From NCBI RefSeq assembly GCF_001267885.1, contig NZ_CP012382.1, positions 930,001 through 994,000 of the forward strand: 64,000 bases of DNA, given 5' to 3'. Position 1 is the first letter of the stretch; each line of letters opens with the position of its first letter. The notes beneath the pieces were generated by a model. It was not told where the DNA came from, searched no databases, and saw only the letters and a program-made list of their open reading frames with translations. This DNA is from Streptomyces ambofaciens ATCC 23877. GTDB taxonomy: Bacteria > Actinomycetota > Actinomycetes > Streptomycetales > Streptomycetaceae. Both the position numbers and the translations under genes were made by a program. Of this stretch, positions 36,315 through 45,631 are shown one piece after another.

Positions 36315-36506
36315 CTAGCCGTTGAAGACGGCCTTCTGCACCTCGTTCGGTCCGTCGAAGCTGTCCTCCTTCAGGCCGTCGAGACGGCTCACGACCTTGT
36401 CGTCCGCCTGGTTCTTGCGGGCGCGGTCGACGAGCGACTTGCGGTCGGCCGGGTAGTCCGCGCCGCTGAGGGCCTTCTGCAGGTCTATGGGGCTGAGGTC
36501 CGCCAT
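36315..36506 (-). CDS. DUF2795 protein
   Basis: 63 residues, MADLSPIDLQKALSGADYPADRKSLVDRARK, matching the small DUF2795 family of actinobacteria, which is related to Rho-like and DUF2795 stress or regulatory proteins of unknown function. AGGGAG lies 6-7 nt before the ATG at 36506. It sits alone, convergent to the serine hydrolase gene with a 30-bp gap. Reading the frame upstream adds a further 16 residues (to 36554) without a ribosome site. Confidence 0.85.
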   Translation of the reverse strand: MADLSPIDLQKALSGADYPADRKSLVDRARKNQADDKVVSRLDGLKEDSFDGPNEVQKAVFNG

Positions 36507-36614
36507 GGCAGGCTCCCTGTGGTGTCGGTTCTCGGGGTCGTGGCACTGATCCACGAGTGCGGAATGTCCGCTATGTCGCGGTACCCGGCCCCGGCCGGCG
36601 CATGCGCCCTCAGC

Positions 36615-38213
36615 TCACCGTCCGGTCAGCACGGCCATCGCCGCGTTGTGCCCCGGCACCCCGCTGACCCCTCCCCCGCGGACCGCGCCCGCTCCGCACA
36701 GCAGGACGTTCGGTTGCCCCGTCTCGACGCCCCAGGGACCGGTGCCCTCCTGGGTGTGCGGCCAGGCCGGCTCGCGGTGGAAGATGTGGCCGCCGGGTAG
36801 GCGCAGGTCGCGCTCCAGGTCGAGCGGCGACCGGGCCTCGATGCAGGGCCGCCCGTCGGCGTCGGCCGCCAGGCACTCCGCGAGGGGCTCGGCCAGGTGG
36901 GCGTCGAGTCGGGCGAGGGTGGACGCGAGGAGCTCCTCGCGGACCGCGTCGTTGTCGCGGGCGAAGAGCCGGGCCGGCGTGTGCAGACCGAACAGGGTCA
37001 GCGTGTGCATGCCCTTCGCGGCCAGGTCGGGTCCGAGGATGGTGGGGTCGGTCAGCGAGTGGCAGTAGATCTCGGAGGGCGGTTCGGCGGGCGGCTCGCC
37101 GGCCGCGGCGCGGGCGTACGCGGTCGCCAGTTGTTCGTAGCCCTCCGCGATGTGGAAGGTCCCGGCGAAGGCCTCGCGCGGGTCGGCCTCGGGGTCGCGC
37201 AGTGCGGGCAGCCGCGTCAGCAGCATGTTCACCTTGAGTTGCGCGCCCTCGGCGGGCGGCGGGGGCGTCCGTCCCGTGAGCGTCGCCAGTTCCCGCGGTG
37301 AGGCGTTCACCAGGACGTGGCGTGCCGCGGCGACGCCCTCCCCGTCGGCGCAGCGGTAGGTGACCTCGGCCGCGCGCCCGTCCGTGTCGATCCGCACCGC
37401 CTCGTGCCCGGTGGCCAGCACCGCGCCTGCGGCGCGCGCCGCGTCGGCCAGGGCGTCGGTGAGGGCGCCCATGCCTCCGACCGGTACGTCCCAGGCGCCG
37501 GTGCCGCCGCCGATCACGTGGTAGAGGAAGCAGCGGTTCTGGCTGAGGGCGGGGTCGTGGGCGTCGGCGAAGGTACCGATCAGGGCGTCGGTGAGGACCA
37601 CTCCCCGTACCAGGTCGTCCGCGAAGTGCTCCTCGATCGCGACACCGATCGGCTCCTCGAACAGCGCCCGCCAGGCCGTCTCGTCGTCGACCCTGCGACG
37701 CAGTTCGTCCCGGGTGGGCAGCGGCTCGGTGAGGGTCGGGAAGACCCGCTGGGCGACGCGGCCGGTCATGCCGTAGAACCGCTGCCAGGCCGTGTGCTCC
37801 CGGTCCGAACCCGTCAGCCGGGCGAAGGACTCCCGGGTCCGCCGCTCGCCCCCGCCGACGAGGAGCCCGGTGGGCCGGCCCTCCCGCTCGACGGGCGTGT
37901 ACGAGGAGACGGTGCGCCCCCGCACCCGGAAGTCGAGGTCCAGGTCTCGCACGATCTTCTTCGGCAACAGGCTGACCAGGTACGAGTAGCGCGACAGCCG
38001 CGCGTCGACCCCGGCGAAGGGGCGCGTCGACACCGCCGCGCCCCCGGTGTGGTCCAGGCGTTCCAGCACGAGCACGGAGCAGCCGGCGCGGGCCAGGTAG
38101 GCGGCGGCGACCAGCCCGTTGTGGCCGCCGCCGACGATGACGGCGTCGTAGGCGTGGGAGGCGTGGGACACGTGGGATGCCCTGGCTGCGTGGGGCGGGG
38201 TGGGCGGGGTCAT
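36615..38213 (-). CDS. NAD(P)/FAD-dependent oxidoreductase, phytoene desaturase/PYROXD2-like
   Basis: 532 residues. The FAD-binding Rossmann motif is VIVGGGHNGLVAAAYLARAG near residue 25, followed by VLERLDHTGGAAVS. A second FAD segment GGGVSGVPGHNAAMAV is at the C terminus. This is the amine oxidase / carotenoid desaturase-like superfamily; the closest known type is the PYROXD2-like group, and the substrate is not known. The start is placed at the ATG at 38213; the ribosome site there is weak (AAGAG), and the same frame runs on upstream only through repeats. It faces the DUF2795 gene downstream. Confidence 0.88.
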   Translation of the reverse strand: MTPPTPPHAARASHVSHASHAYDAVIVGGGHNGLVAAAYLARAGCSVLVLERLDHTGGAAVSTRPFAGVDARLSRYSYLVSLLPKKIVRDLDLDFRVRGRTVSSYTPVEREGRPTGLLVGGGERRTRESFARLTGSDREHTAWQRFYGMTGRVAQRVFPTLTEPLPTRDELRRRVDDETAWRALFEEPIGVAIEEHFADDLVRGVVLTDALIGTFADAHDPALSQNRCFLYHVIGGGTGAWDVPVGGMGALTDALADAARAAGAVLATGHEAVRIDTDGRAAEVTYRCADGEGVAAARHVLVNASPRELATLTGRTPPPPAEGAQLKVNMLLTRLPALRDPEADPREAFAGTFHIAEGYEQLATAYARAAAGEPPAEPPSEIYCHSLTDPTILGPDLAAKGMHTLTLFGLHTPARLFARDNDAVREELLASTLARLDAHLAEPLAECLAADADGRPCIEARSPLDLERDLRLPGGHIFHREPAWPHTQEGTGPWGVETGQPNVLLCGAGAVRGGGVSGVPGHNAAMAVLTGR

Positions 38214-38388
38214 GGCTCTTGGTAACACGGGGCCGCGACGGGCTGCCAGAGGCGCGGTGGGCCGGGTGGGCGAGCACCTGCGAGGGCTGCGACGCCCGGG
38301 CACGGCCGAGGCGTCGCGGCGACCAGGACCGCCCGCCGCACTCGGCACCCGACTCCGGGCCCCGCCTCCGGCTCGGGTGCGGGAACAG

Positions 38389-38530
38389 CCCGGCACGGGA
38401 ACCGCCCGGCACGGGAGCTGGCCAGCACGGGAGCAGGCCAGCACGGGAGCAGGCCGGCGCTGAAGTGCCCCGGCGCGGAAGCACCCCCGGCGCAGAAACA
38501 GCCCGGCGCGGACGCACCCCGGCGCGGGAG
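38389..38530. repeat. intergenic tandem repeat, 16-bp period, about 8 diverged copies
   Basis: In the 347-bp gap between the kinase and the FAD oxidoreductase genes (38214-38560), units with GCACGGGA start at 38393, 38409, 38425 and 38441, exactly 16 bp apart. The period continues in diverged form (GGCGCGGA-like) at 38472, 38489, 38505 and 38521. The gap shows no gene besides. Both neighbours are on the minus strand, so the repeats are upstream of the oxidoreductase and downstream of the kinase. Confidence 0.85.
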
Positions 38531-38560
38531 CCCCCCGCCCGGGTTCCGTGGCGCCTCGGT

Positions 38561-40777
38561 TCAGTGTGCTTCCGCTCTGCGCTGTACCGCGACCCTGCGG
38601 TACAGCTCCACCGCCTCGGCGCCGCGGCCGAGTTGTTCCAGGCAGTGGGCCTCGTCGTCGCGCGCGGCGAGGGTGTCGGGGTGGTCGGGGCCCAGGACGC
38701 CCTCGCGGGCGCGTGCGACCCGGCGGTACTCGGTGAGGGCGGCGGACCAGCGGCCCAGCCAGCCGAGTCCGACGGCGACCTCGCGGCGGCTGACCAGGGT
38801 GTCCGGGTGGTCCGGGCCGAGAACGCGCTCGCGGAGGGCGCACACCTCGCGGGACTCGACGAGGGCCTCCTCCCAGCGGCCGAGCCGGCCCAGGTTGACG
38901 CCCAGGCCGTGGCGGGCGCGCAGGGTCTCGGGGTGCTCGGGGCCCTGGGCGCGGGTGCGGTCGCCGATCAGCGTCTCGTAGAGCGCCAGGGCCTCGGCAC
39001 TGCGGCCGAGGCGGCCGAGGCTGATGCCGATCTCGTGGCGGGCGGCGAAGGTGTCCGGGTGGTCCGGGCCGAGTGCGCTCGCGCGGGCCTCGGCGACCTC
39101 CCGGTAGGTCGACAGGGCCTCCTGCCAGCGGTCCAGCCGGCCGAGCTCGTAGGCCACCTCGAAGCGGGTGACCAGGGTGTCCGGATGGTCGGGGCCGAGC
39201 ACGCGGGCGCGGGCCGCCGCCACCTCGCGGGCCATCCGGTGGGCGTCCTCGGGGCGTCCGAGCCGGCCGAGGTTGAAGGCCAGGTTGTGGCGGCAGCGCA
39301 GGGTGTCGGGGTGGTCGGGCCCCATGACACGCTCACGGGCGGCGAGGACCGAGGTGTAGACCTGGTGCGCGTCGGCGTGCCGGCCCAGTCGGCCCAGGAC
39401 GTACGCCATCTCCTGGCGGACGGCGAGGGTGTCGGCGTGGTCGGCGCCCAGCACCCGGATCCGCGCCTCGGCGACGCGTTTGTACGCGCGCAGCGCGTCG
39501 GCGGCATGACCGGTGCGGCTGAGCGTGAAGGCGGCCTCGTAGCGGCTGGCGAGCGTGTCGGGGTGGTCGGGGCCGAGCAGCCGCTCGCGCTCGCATGCCA
39601 CCGCACGGTGCACCTCGCCCGCCTCCGCCCAGCGGCCGAGCCGCCCCAGGCTCAGTCCCGCGTGGTGCCGTTGTGCCAGCGCGCCGGCCGTCGTGGGCGC
39701 GGGGCCGGGCCGCTCGCCCGGGGCGGGTGCGATCCCGTCGTCGGGCCGCGCGACCCACTCGCCGGACAGGCCGGCGGCGGGGTCCGGGGGCGTGGAGCGC
39801 GGCCCGGTGCCGGTCGCCTTGTGACCGGTGGTCATGCCGTGGGTCCACAGCGGCAGCGCGGCCCGTCCTCCTGTGGGCCGGGGCGTCCGCGACCGGGGCA
39901 CCGCACCGGCCGGCACAAACCCCGGTGCGGTGCGGCCGGCGGCGATGCGGCGGCCCAGTTCGCGGGCGTCGTCCGGACGCTCCTCGGGCCGCTTGGCCAG
40001 CAGGTCCAGGATGATCCGGTCCAGGTACCCGGGCAGCTCGGCCCGGTGGGTGCGGGGCGGCTCGGGCGCCGTGTCGCGGTGGCCGACGAGGACCGCCCAG
40101 GCGTCGTCCAGGTCGAACGGCGGTACGCCGGTGGCGATCTCGTAGAGCACGCAGCCCAGCGAGTACAGGTCGCTGCGCCGGTCGACCTCGTCCCCGCCGA
40201 TCTGTTCCGGCGACATGTAGTGCGGGGTGCCCATCGCGATACCGGTGCCGGTCAGCCGGGCGGTGAAGCCGACGTCGTGGCCGAGCCGGGCGATGCCGAA
40301 GTCGCAGATCTTCACGGTGCCGTCGGCGAGCCGCACGATGTTCGCGGGCTTCAGGTCCCGGTGCACGATGCCCTGGTCATGGGTGTAGGCGAGCGCGGAG
40401 GCGACCTGTTCGGCGATGTCGACGACGTCGGGAACCGGCAGCGGATGGTGCTTGGCGTCCTCCAGCAGCCGGCTCAGGTCGCGTCCCTCCAGCAGCTCCA
40501 TGACCAGGAAGAGCACGCCGTCGCTTTCGCCGAAGTCGTGCACCACGGTCACCCCGCGGTGCTGGAGCGCGGCGGCCACCCGGGCCTCGCGCCGGAACCT
40601 CTCCCGCAGGACGCGGGTGAAGGAGTGGTCGTGGTGCGTGCCCAGCGGTTTGAGGCACTTGACGGCGACACGACGGCCCAGTGACTCGTCGCGTGCCCGC
40701 CACACCTCGCCCATACCGCCGCGCCCGATCCGCTCCAGCAGCCGGTACCGGCCCTGGATCAGCGTGCTGTCCCCCAT
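38561..40777 (-). CDS. Ser/Thr protein kinase fused to tetratricopeptide-type repeats
   Basis: 738 residues. The kinase domain (about 10-285) has the glycine loop IGRGGMGEVW, catalytic Lys40 in VAVKCL, catalytic loop HRDLKPAN (139-146) and DFG (159-161); it looks active. A Pro/Gly-rich linker (290-395) follows, then eight near-regular 42-residue repeats centred on GPDHPDTL (with GADHADTL and GPEHPETL variants), of the kinesin-light-chain TPR type, to the end. There is no transmembrane segment and no PASTA or sensor domain, so it is a cytosolic Hanks-type kinase that probably reads protein partners through its repeats. No substrate is apparent; the next gene downstream codes for an FAD oxidoreductase. 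Confidence 0.94.
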   Translation of the reverse strand: MGDSTLIQGRYRLLERIGRGGMGEVWRARDESLGRRVAVKCLKPLGTHHDHSFTRVLRERFRREARVAAALQHRGVTVVHDFGESDGVLFLVMELLEGRDLSRLLEDAKHHPLPVPDVVDIAEQVASALAYTHDQGIVHRDLKPANIVRLADGTVKICDFGIARLGHDVGFTARLTGTGIAMGTPHYMSPEQIGGDEVDRRSDLYSLGCVLYEIATGVPPFDLDDAWAVLVGHRDTAPEPPRTHRAELPGYLDRIILDLLAKRPEERPDDARELGRRIAAGRTAPGFVPAGAVPRSRTPRPTGGRAALPLWTHGMTTGHKATGTGPRSTPPDPAAGLSGEWVARPDDGIAPAPGERPGPAPTTAGALAQRHHAGLSLGRLGRWAEAGEVHRAVACERERLLGPDHPDTLASRYEAAFTLSRTGHAADALRAYKRVAEARIRVLGADHADTLAVRQEMAYVLGRLGRHADAHQVYTSVLAARERVMGPDHPDTLRCRHNLAFNLGRLGRPEDAHRMAREVAAARARVLGPDHPDTLVTRFEVAYELGRLDRWQEALSTYREVAEARASALGPDHPDTFAARHEIGISLGRLGRSAEALALYETLIGDRTRAQGPEHPETLRARHGLGVNLGRLGRWEEALVESREVCALRERVLGPDHPDTLVSRREVAVGLGWLGRWSAALTEYRRVARAREGVLGPDHPDTLAARDDEAHCLEQLGRGAEAVELYRRVAVQRRAEAH

Positions 40778-40838
40778 CGCGCTGCCCGCCCCCGTAGCAG
40801 TCCGATACGCCCTCCCCTGGCCGGTCCAGTATGGCGGT

Positions 40839-41699
40839 CTACGGTCCGAGTTTGTATGGCGCCGGGCGCGCGGCCGGCCCGAGCCGGGCCATGGCACGCA
40901 GGATGTGTTTGGGCGGCAGCTGCCAGCGCAGACGTGCGGGAACGCCGCGCAGCAGGGTGCCCGTGGCGCGCAGCCGCCGGGTGACGGTGTCGGGCGCGGG
41001 GGCCGGTCTGCCGTAGAGCTCGTGCGCGTACGGCGGTAGGGAGTCGTACGCCAGATGTGCCACTCGGCGCCACAGCAGCTCGCGTGCGGGGACCAGGAGG
41101 GGGTGCGTGGGCGGGTGGAGCAGGAAGTCGTCCACCTCGCGTGCCTCGGGTCCCGCGGCCAGTTCGGGCCGCACCCGCGCGAAGTAGGCGGCCAGCTCGG
41201 CCCGGGTCGCGGGCACGGTGCCGGGGTCGAGGCCGACCAGACGGGCGCTGTGCCGGTGTTCGGCGAGGTAGCGGTCGGCGTGGGCGTCCGTGAACGGGAA
41301 CCCGGAGCGGCGCAGGACGTGGAGGTAGGAGCCGATCTCGGCGCAGTGCACCCACAGCAGCAGCGCGGGTTCGTCGACGCCGTACCGCTCGCCGGTGGCG
41401 GGGTCCGTCGCGCCGAGTCGGCGGTGGATCTTCCGTACCCGGGCGCCGGCCCGCTCCGCCGCCTCGGTGGTCCCGTACGTCGTCGTGCCGACGAAGCTCG
41501 CGGTGCGCATCAGCCGGCCCCAGGCGTCGCGCCGGAAGTCGCTGTTCTGCATGACGCCGCGCACGGCGCGCGGGTGCAGTGCCTGGAGGTACAGGGCGCG
41601 GATGCCGGCGATCCACATCATCGGGTCGCCGTGCGCCTGCCAGGTCACCGAGTCCGGGCCGAACAGCCCCGGATCACCGGTCGTCCGCGTCGCCGTCAT
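40839..41699 (-). CDS. MpaB/DUF2236 family oxygenase-like protein
   Basis: 286 residues. The family core is visible as YLQALHPRAVRGVMQNSDFRRDAWGRLMRTASFV, with the conserved His in LHPRAV. Related proteins include latex-clearing protein (a haem-b oxygenase) and the mycophenolic acid oxygenase MpaB. A cytosolic oxygenase function is inferred; the haem ligands are not certain. It is followed by the kinase gene 61 bp downstream on the same strand, and preceded by the copper-protein gene, also on the minus strand, 40 bp upstream. Confidence 0.85.
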   Translation of the reverse strand: MTATRTTGDPGLFGPDSVTWQAHGDPMMWIAGIRALYLQALHPRAVRGVMQNSDFRRDAWGRLMRTASFVGTTTYGTTEAAERAGARVRKIHRRLGATDPATGERYGVDEPALLLWVHCAEIGSYLHVLRRSGFPFTDAHADRYLAEHRHSARLVGLDPGTVPATRAELAAYFARVRPELAAGPEAREVDDFLLHPPTHPLLVPARELLWRRVAHLAYDSLPPYAHELYGRPAPAPDTVTRRLRATGTLLRGVPARLRWQLPPKHILRAMARLGPAARPAPYKLGP

Positions 41700-41739
41700 A
41701 CCGGCAGGCTAACGCGCCGCACCCGGCGGCCCCAGGGCC

Positions 41740-42117
41740 TCAGCGCAGGGTGTCGAGGAACTCGCCGCAGGCCCGGGCGCAGTCCCGGCACGCCTGGGCG
41801 GCCTCCTCCGCCCCGGGGTGCCCGTCGAAGACGTGCGCGCTCTCCAGGCACACCTGTCGGCACCACTCGAGCTGGACGCGGATCGCGCCCTCGTCCACCT
41901 GGTTCTGCTCGGACAGCACCCGGCAGGTCGCGTCGCAGACCTCCGCGCACATGATGCCCTTGCGCCGTACGAGCTCCTGGTTCTCGGTCCCGTCCGGGTC
42001 CACGAGGCTCGCCCGCAGCGCGCACGCCCTCGCGCACTCGGTGCACGCCTGTGCACAAGCGAAACGGTCCTCCAGGAAGCGGAACAGTTCCTGCTGGGAA
42101 GTCGTCGTCGATGTCAC
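41740..42117 (-). CDS. four-helix-bundle copper-binding (Csp-like) protein
   Basis: 125 residues with 12 cysteines in CxxxC and CxxC patterns along four amphipathic helices (FACAQACTECARACAL, MCAEVCDATCRV, WCRQVCLES, ACRDCARACGE). This is the DUF326 / copper storage protein pattern, which can hold many Cu(I) ions inside the bundle. No signal peptide is seen, so it would be a cytosolic copper buffer. The GTG start at 42117 has no clear ribosome site; the transcript may be leaderless. It is separated from the MpaB-like gene by 40 bp. Confidence 0.9.
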   Translation of the reverse strand: MTSTTTSQQELFRFLEDRFACAQACTECARACALRASLVDPDGTENQELVRRKGIMCAEVCDATCRVLSEQNQVDEGAIRVQLEWCRQVCLESAHVFDGHPGAEEAAQACRDCARACGEFLDTLR

Positions 42118-42246
42118 ACCGCGCGGGTTGCCGCTGCGGTCGCCGCCAAACCGCCGGGCCGCCGCGGGGCCCGTGATCCGGCGGTGGCGGGAGGTGTGTT
42201 GCCGCTGAGCAGGTTGGTCGCGCGAAGCCGGGGGTACCCGCGCTGC

Positions 42247-42603
42247 ATGACCAACGCATGGATGGACCTGGCCGCGGGCTCCGGTGGGATCGGCATCGGT
42301 ATCGGCGTCGCGGCCGTCGTGGTGGTGGCCCTGCTGATCGGCGCGTTCGCTTTCGGGAGCCGGCAGAAGCGCAAGGAGTCGCCGCCGCCGCGCCCGGAGG
42401 AGCAGCCCCGTATGCCCGAGGGCGGGCCCGTTCGGGAGACCCGGGAGCGCCGGGAGCCCGACGAGATGCCGCAGAGCGACGACCGGACGCTGCCGCACGA
42501 CCTCGGTCATCAGGGCAGCCGCCCCTCCTCCGGGCAGGAGCGGCCCCGCTGGGACGAGGGCAGCAGCGGTTCCTTCGGGAGTGGCGGACCGGGCGGACGC
42601 TGA
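42247..42603 (+). CDS. DUF6479 small membrane protein
   Basis: 118 residues with one transmembrane segment (about residues 14-36, GIGIGIGVAAVVVVALLIGAF) and a long charged disordered tail rich in Arg, Glu and Pro (RQKRKESPPPRPEEQPR). The pattern is that of the Streptomyces DUF6479 group, function unknown. The tail faces the cytosol by the positive-inside rule. An ATG four codons later is also possible. It is followed by a long bidirectional terminator hairpin. Confidence 0.85.
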   Translation: MTNAWMDLAAGSGGIGIGIGVAAVVVVALLIGAFAFGSRQKRKESPPPRPEEQPRMPEGGPVRETRERREPDEMPQSDDRTLPHDLGHQGSRPSSGQERPRWDEGSSGSFGSGGPGGR

Positions 42604-42637
42604 CCCGAACATGCCGTGACCGCACGTGGCCGCGCAC

Positions 42638-42674
42638 GTGGGCCCGGACCGGAGTGACTCCGGTCCGGGCCCAC
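42638..42674. terminator. bidirectional terminator, 17-bp perfect stem
   Basis: GTGGGCCCGGACCGGAG (42638-42654) and its exact inverted copy (42658-42674) separated by only TGA. It lies between the convergent DUF6479 and large hydrolase genes and serves both. Confidence 0.9.
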
Positions 42675-42688
42675 TGCCGTGTCCGGGG

Positions 42689-45487
42689 CTACGACGCGTC
42701 GCGCACGGTGCCGGTCAGCACCGGGCCCTGGGGCTCGCCCTCCTCGTCGGTGAGCCGGAAGCCGATGTGCTCCGCGGGCTCGGTGACCTCGTCCCGGACG
42801 GTGGGCACCGTCGCCTCGGCGCTCGTCCCGCCGGGCGGCACCGAGGTCCACAGGGAGAAGTACTCCAGCCGGGAGAGCGGAACCTCTCCGTCGGGGACCT
42901 CCCCCACGGTCTCCAGCAGCCAGTCACGGTCGACGTCCTCGGTGGACAGCTGCGGGCGGGTGTCGTCCGGCACCGGCACGAGCGCCGCGCCGAGGTCCAC
43001 GTCGGCCGGCTCGGACAGCGAGATCCGCCAGCGCAGGGGCTTCCCCTCGGTGACGGTGCCGGCGACCGGGGTCACGCTGACCGCGGGCATCGGGTCGTCG
43101 TTCGTCACGGTGACGCCACCGGCGTACGTGCCCACGACCGAGCCGCGGACCGCCTTCACGAGGACGTCGTGGGAGACGTCCCAGGCGTAGCGCTCGTTGC
43201 CGGCCACCTCGACGGTGACGTCGATGCCGGGGCTGCCGGGACGGACGGAGACCAGACGGGTCTCGGTCGCTCCCGTGGCCGGATCCGTGACGTACGTGCG
43301 GACCGTGCCCCCTCCCTTGCCGGAGACCCGCACCGGGACCGTGTACGTACGCACCCCCGAGTCGCCCTCCTCGACCTTCGTCCGGCCGACGTCGACACGG
43401 GCCAGCGGGGCCGGCCGGACGCCGGGCGTGCCCGGCTGCCAGGCGTGGGCGTCCATCAGCCATGCCCGGCCCGTGCGGGTGCGGGGCGTCAGTTCCAGCG
43501 AGGCGACGCGGCGCAGGTCGACTCCGGCGCGGCCCGCCGCGGTGAGCGGTACGCGCACCTCCTGCGCCCAGTAGGACGCGGTGCGTTCGCTGCCCGGCAG
43601 TCCGTCGACGCGGACCGCGCCGAGTGTGGCCCGCCTGCCCGCGGTGTCGGTGACGGAGACGTCGAGCCGGGTGCCGGTGCTGTTGGGCGGCACGATGACG
43701 CGCAGGGCCAGACTCTCCGCTCCCTTCAGGGACAGGGGCGCGCCGGTCCGGATCCGGGTCGCGGTGCCCGGTGCCGACCAGTTCAGGGCGATCGCGCTGC
43801 GGCCGGCCTCGCGCTCCGGCTGCCAGTACGCGAAGTGCGGTGCCCAGCCGACGGCGTCCTCGCCGAGGCAGGCGGTGGCCGGGTCGGGATCGACCGCCGA
43901 GCACAGGCGTCCGCCGGTCACCTTCACCCCGTCGTCCGGCAGGAGTCCGGCGCCGCGGCCGGCGCCCACCGCGTGGGTCAGGACGCGTGCCGGGTCCGCG
44001 GAGGGGGCCCGGCGGCCCGTTCCGTCGACCAGCTCGCGCACCCGGTCGTCACCGGCGACGAACAGCCGTGCCGCGGCGGCGACGTAGGTCGCGCCCGCGC
44101 GGTGCTGCTGTTCCGCGGTGAGCCGGGTCGGGCTGCCGGGCGAGCACACCGGGTCGCGGTCCTCGGGGTCGTCCCAGAAGTCGTCACTGGCGGGCGCCTG
44201 CGCCAGGCCGGGCGTCCACTCGCTGTTGAAGTAGTTGTGGTTCGCGCCCGTGATGTGGACCGCGCTGTGCAGCGCCCGGCCGCGGCTCACCCCGCGGGTG
44301 CCGTCGACGTACAACTGCCCCTGGAGGTCGGAGACGTCACCGTCACAGCCCGGCAGGATCGTCAGCGACGGCACGTCGGGCACCGGGTTCTGGCCGAAGG
44401 CGGTGGGGCCGACGAGTACGGTTCCGCGGATCTTCCAGCGGGCTCGTGCCGGGTGGCCGTCCTGGCTCGCGGGCGGCGGGTAGAGGCTGTCCATGGCGGC
44501 CCGGTCGACGCCTTCGCCGCCGCGCGAGTGACCGACGAGCAGGACGCGCGACAGGTCGGCCCGCGGGCCCCGGCGAACGGCCGTCGGCGCCGCGGCGGGC
44601 CCGGTGGACCAGTCCGCCCAGCGGGCCAGGTGCGAGCGCACCAGCGACGAGCGCGCCTGGGCACCGCCGTCCTCCAGGTCGCCGTCCTGGCCGTTGATGC
44701 CGTTGGCGGAGATCGAGACGGTCACGTAGCCCTGGGAGGCCAGTAGCTTCTGGTCCTCGAGATAGCCGCGGTGGCTCGGGATCGGCTGGGTGCCGCGGGC
44801 ACAGGGCCAGTCGATCGTGACGGCATCCTCGCCCTCGCCGGGGACGTAGCAGGTGGCGTGCCGGCCGTGCAGGAAGAGCGCGAGCGGGCGCTTGCCGGTC
44901 GCTCCCTTCGGCGCGACGACCAGGCCGCGCATCTCGACCGGGGCGGCGAGGCCGGGCAGCCGGACCGGGTCGAGCGTGTACGCGCCGGTCGTGGTGGCGA
45001 ACCGGCCGGGTCTGCCCGGGTCGACCGCGCCGGCCGGGAGGCGGGCCGGGGGTTTCGCCGGGGGCGTGTCGTCGGGGCGGCGCTCACGGGCGGCGGCGCC
45101 GGCTTCCCGGTCCAGCCGGCGGCCGGCCGCGAGGACCTGGAGGTCCGTCAGGCCGTGCCCGGCGGCCGGATCCGTGTCGTCCAGGGGTAACCGGAACGTC
45201 CGTCCGTCCGCGTCCTGTTCGGGTATGCCGAGCAGGCGGCCGGTGGCGTGGAACTCCACCCGGGCGTCGCCGGGCGGCACGGTCCGCGGGGAGCGCCACT
45301 CCAGGGCCTTCGTCTCACCGCTGCCGGTGAGACGCCAGCCGGGCGGCAGGTCAGCGGTGGTGTGCGGGGTCGTCGGGGCGGAAGCGGCGCCGGGCGGTTG
45401 CGGCCGGGCGTGGGCGGCGGCGGGCGCCACTCCCACCAGGGTCAGCGCCGCTGCCACGGCGGCCCACGTCTTTCGCGCACGTATCAA
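42689..45487 (-). CDS. large secreted alpha/beta hydrolase with C-terminal Calx-beta-like region
   Basis: 932 residues. A signal peptide (about 1-27) precedes an alpha/beta hydrolase domain with nucleophile Ser321 in LLVGHSRGGEG, an oxyanion region LALFLHGRH (203-210) and a C-terminal His in ITGANHNYFNSEW. The last 300 residues are beta-rich and resemble Calx-beta or carbohydrate-associated modules (RVDVGRTKVEEGDSGVRTYTV). Substrate unknown; extracellular polymer or ester hydrolysis is likely. The start is TTG at 45487 with GAGGAG seven nt upstream. Codon 100 is TTA (45188-45190), so translation should depend on bldA. Confidence 0.85.
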   Translation of the reverse strand: MIRARKTWAAVAAALTLVGVAPAAAHARPQPPGAASAPTTPHTTADLPPGWRLTGSGETKALEWRSPRTVPPGDARVEFHATGRLLGIPEQDADGRTFRLPLDDTDPAAGHGLTDLQVLAAGRRLDREAGAAARERRPDDTPPAKPPARLPAGAVDPGRPGRFATTTGAYTLDPVRLPGLAAPVEMRGLVVAPKGATGKRPLALFLHGRHATCYVPGEGEDAVTIDWPCARGTQPIPSHRGYLEDQKLLASQGYVTVSISANGINGQDGDLEDGGAQARSSLVRSHLARWADWSTGPAAAPTAVRRGPRADLSRVLLVGHSRGGEGVDRAAMDSLYPPPASQDGHPARARWKIRGTVLVGPTAFGQNPVPDVPSLTILPGCDGDVSDLQGQLYVDGTRGVSRGRALHSAVHITGANHNYFNSEWTPGLAQAPASDDFWDDPEDRDPVCSPGSPTRLTAEQQHRAGATYVAAAARLFVAGDDRVRELVDGTGRRAPSADPARVLTHAVGAGRGAGLLPDDGVKVTGGRLCSAVDPDPATACLGEDAVGWAPHFAYWQPEREAGRSAIALNWSAPGTATRIRTGAPLSLKGAESLALRVIVPPNSTGTRLDVSVTDTAGRRATLGAVRVDGLPGSERTASYWAQEVRVPLTAAGRAGVDLRRVASLELTPRTRTGRAWLMDAHAWQPGTPGVRPAPLARVDVGRTKVEEGDSGVRTYTVPVRVSGKGGGTVRTYVTDPATGATETRLVSVRPGSPGIDVTVEVAGNERYAWDVSHDVLVKAVRGSVVGTYAGGVTVTNDDPMPAVSVTPVAGTVTEGKPLRWRISLSEPADVDLGAALVPVPDDTRPQLSTEDVDRDWLLETVGEVPDGEVPLSRLEYFSLWTSVPPGGTSAEATVPTVRDEVTEPAEHIGFRLTDEEGEPQGPVLTGTVRDAS

Positions 45488-45631
45488 GAACTGCTCCTCA
45501 ACACCTCGGTCGGGGCTCCGCCCGTGCGGACGCCCCCTCGTTCGAGGAGGAGGGAAAGCCGGACCTCGCGGTTGCCTGGGGGAGGTGAGGCGCCGCCCGA
45601 AGCGCCCGCGTCGGCGCCGCCGTTCGGGCGT

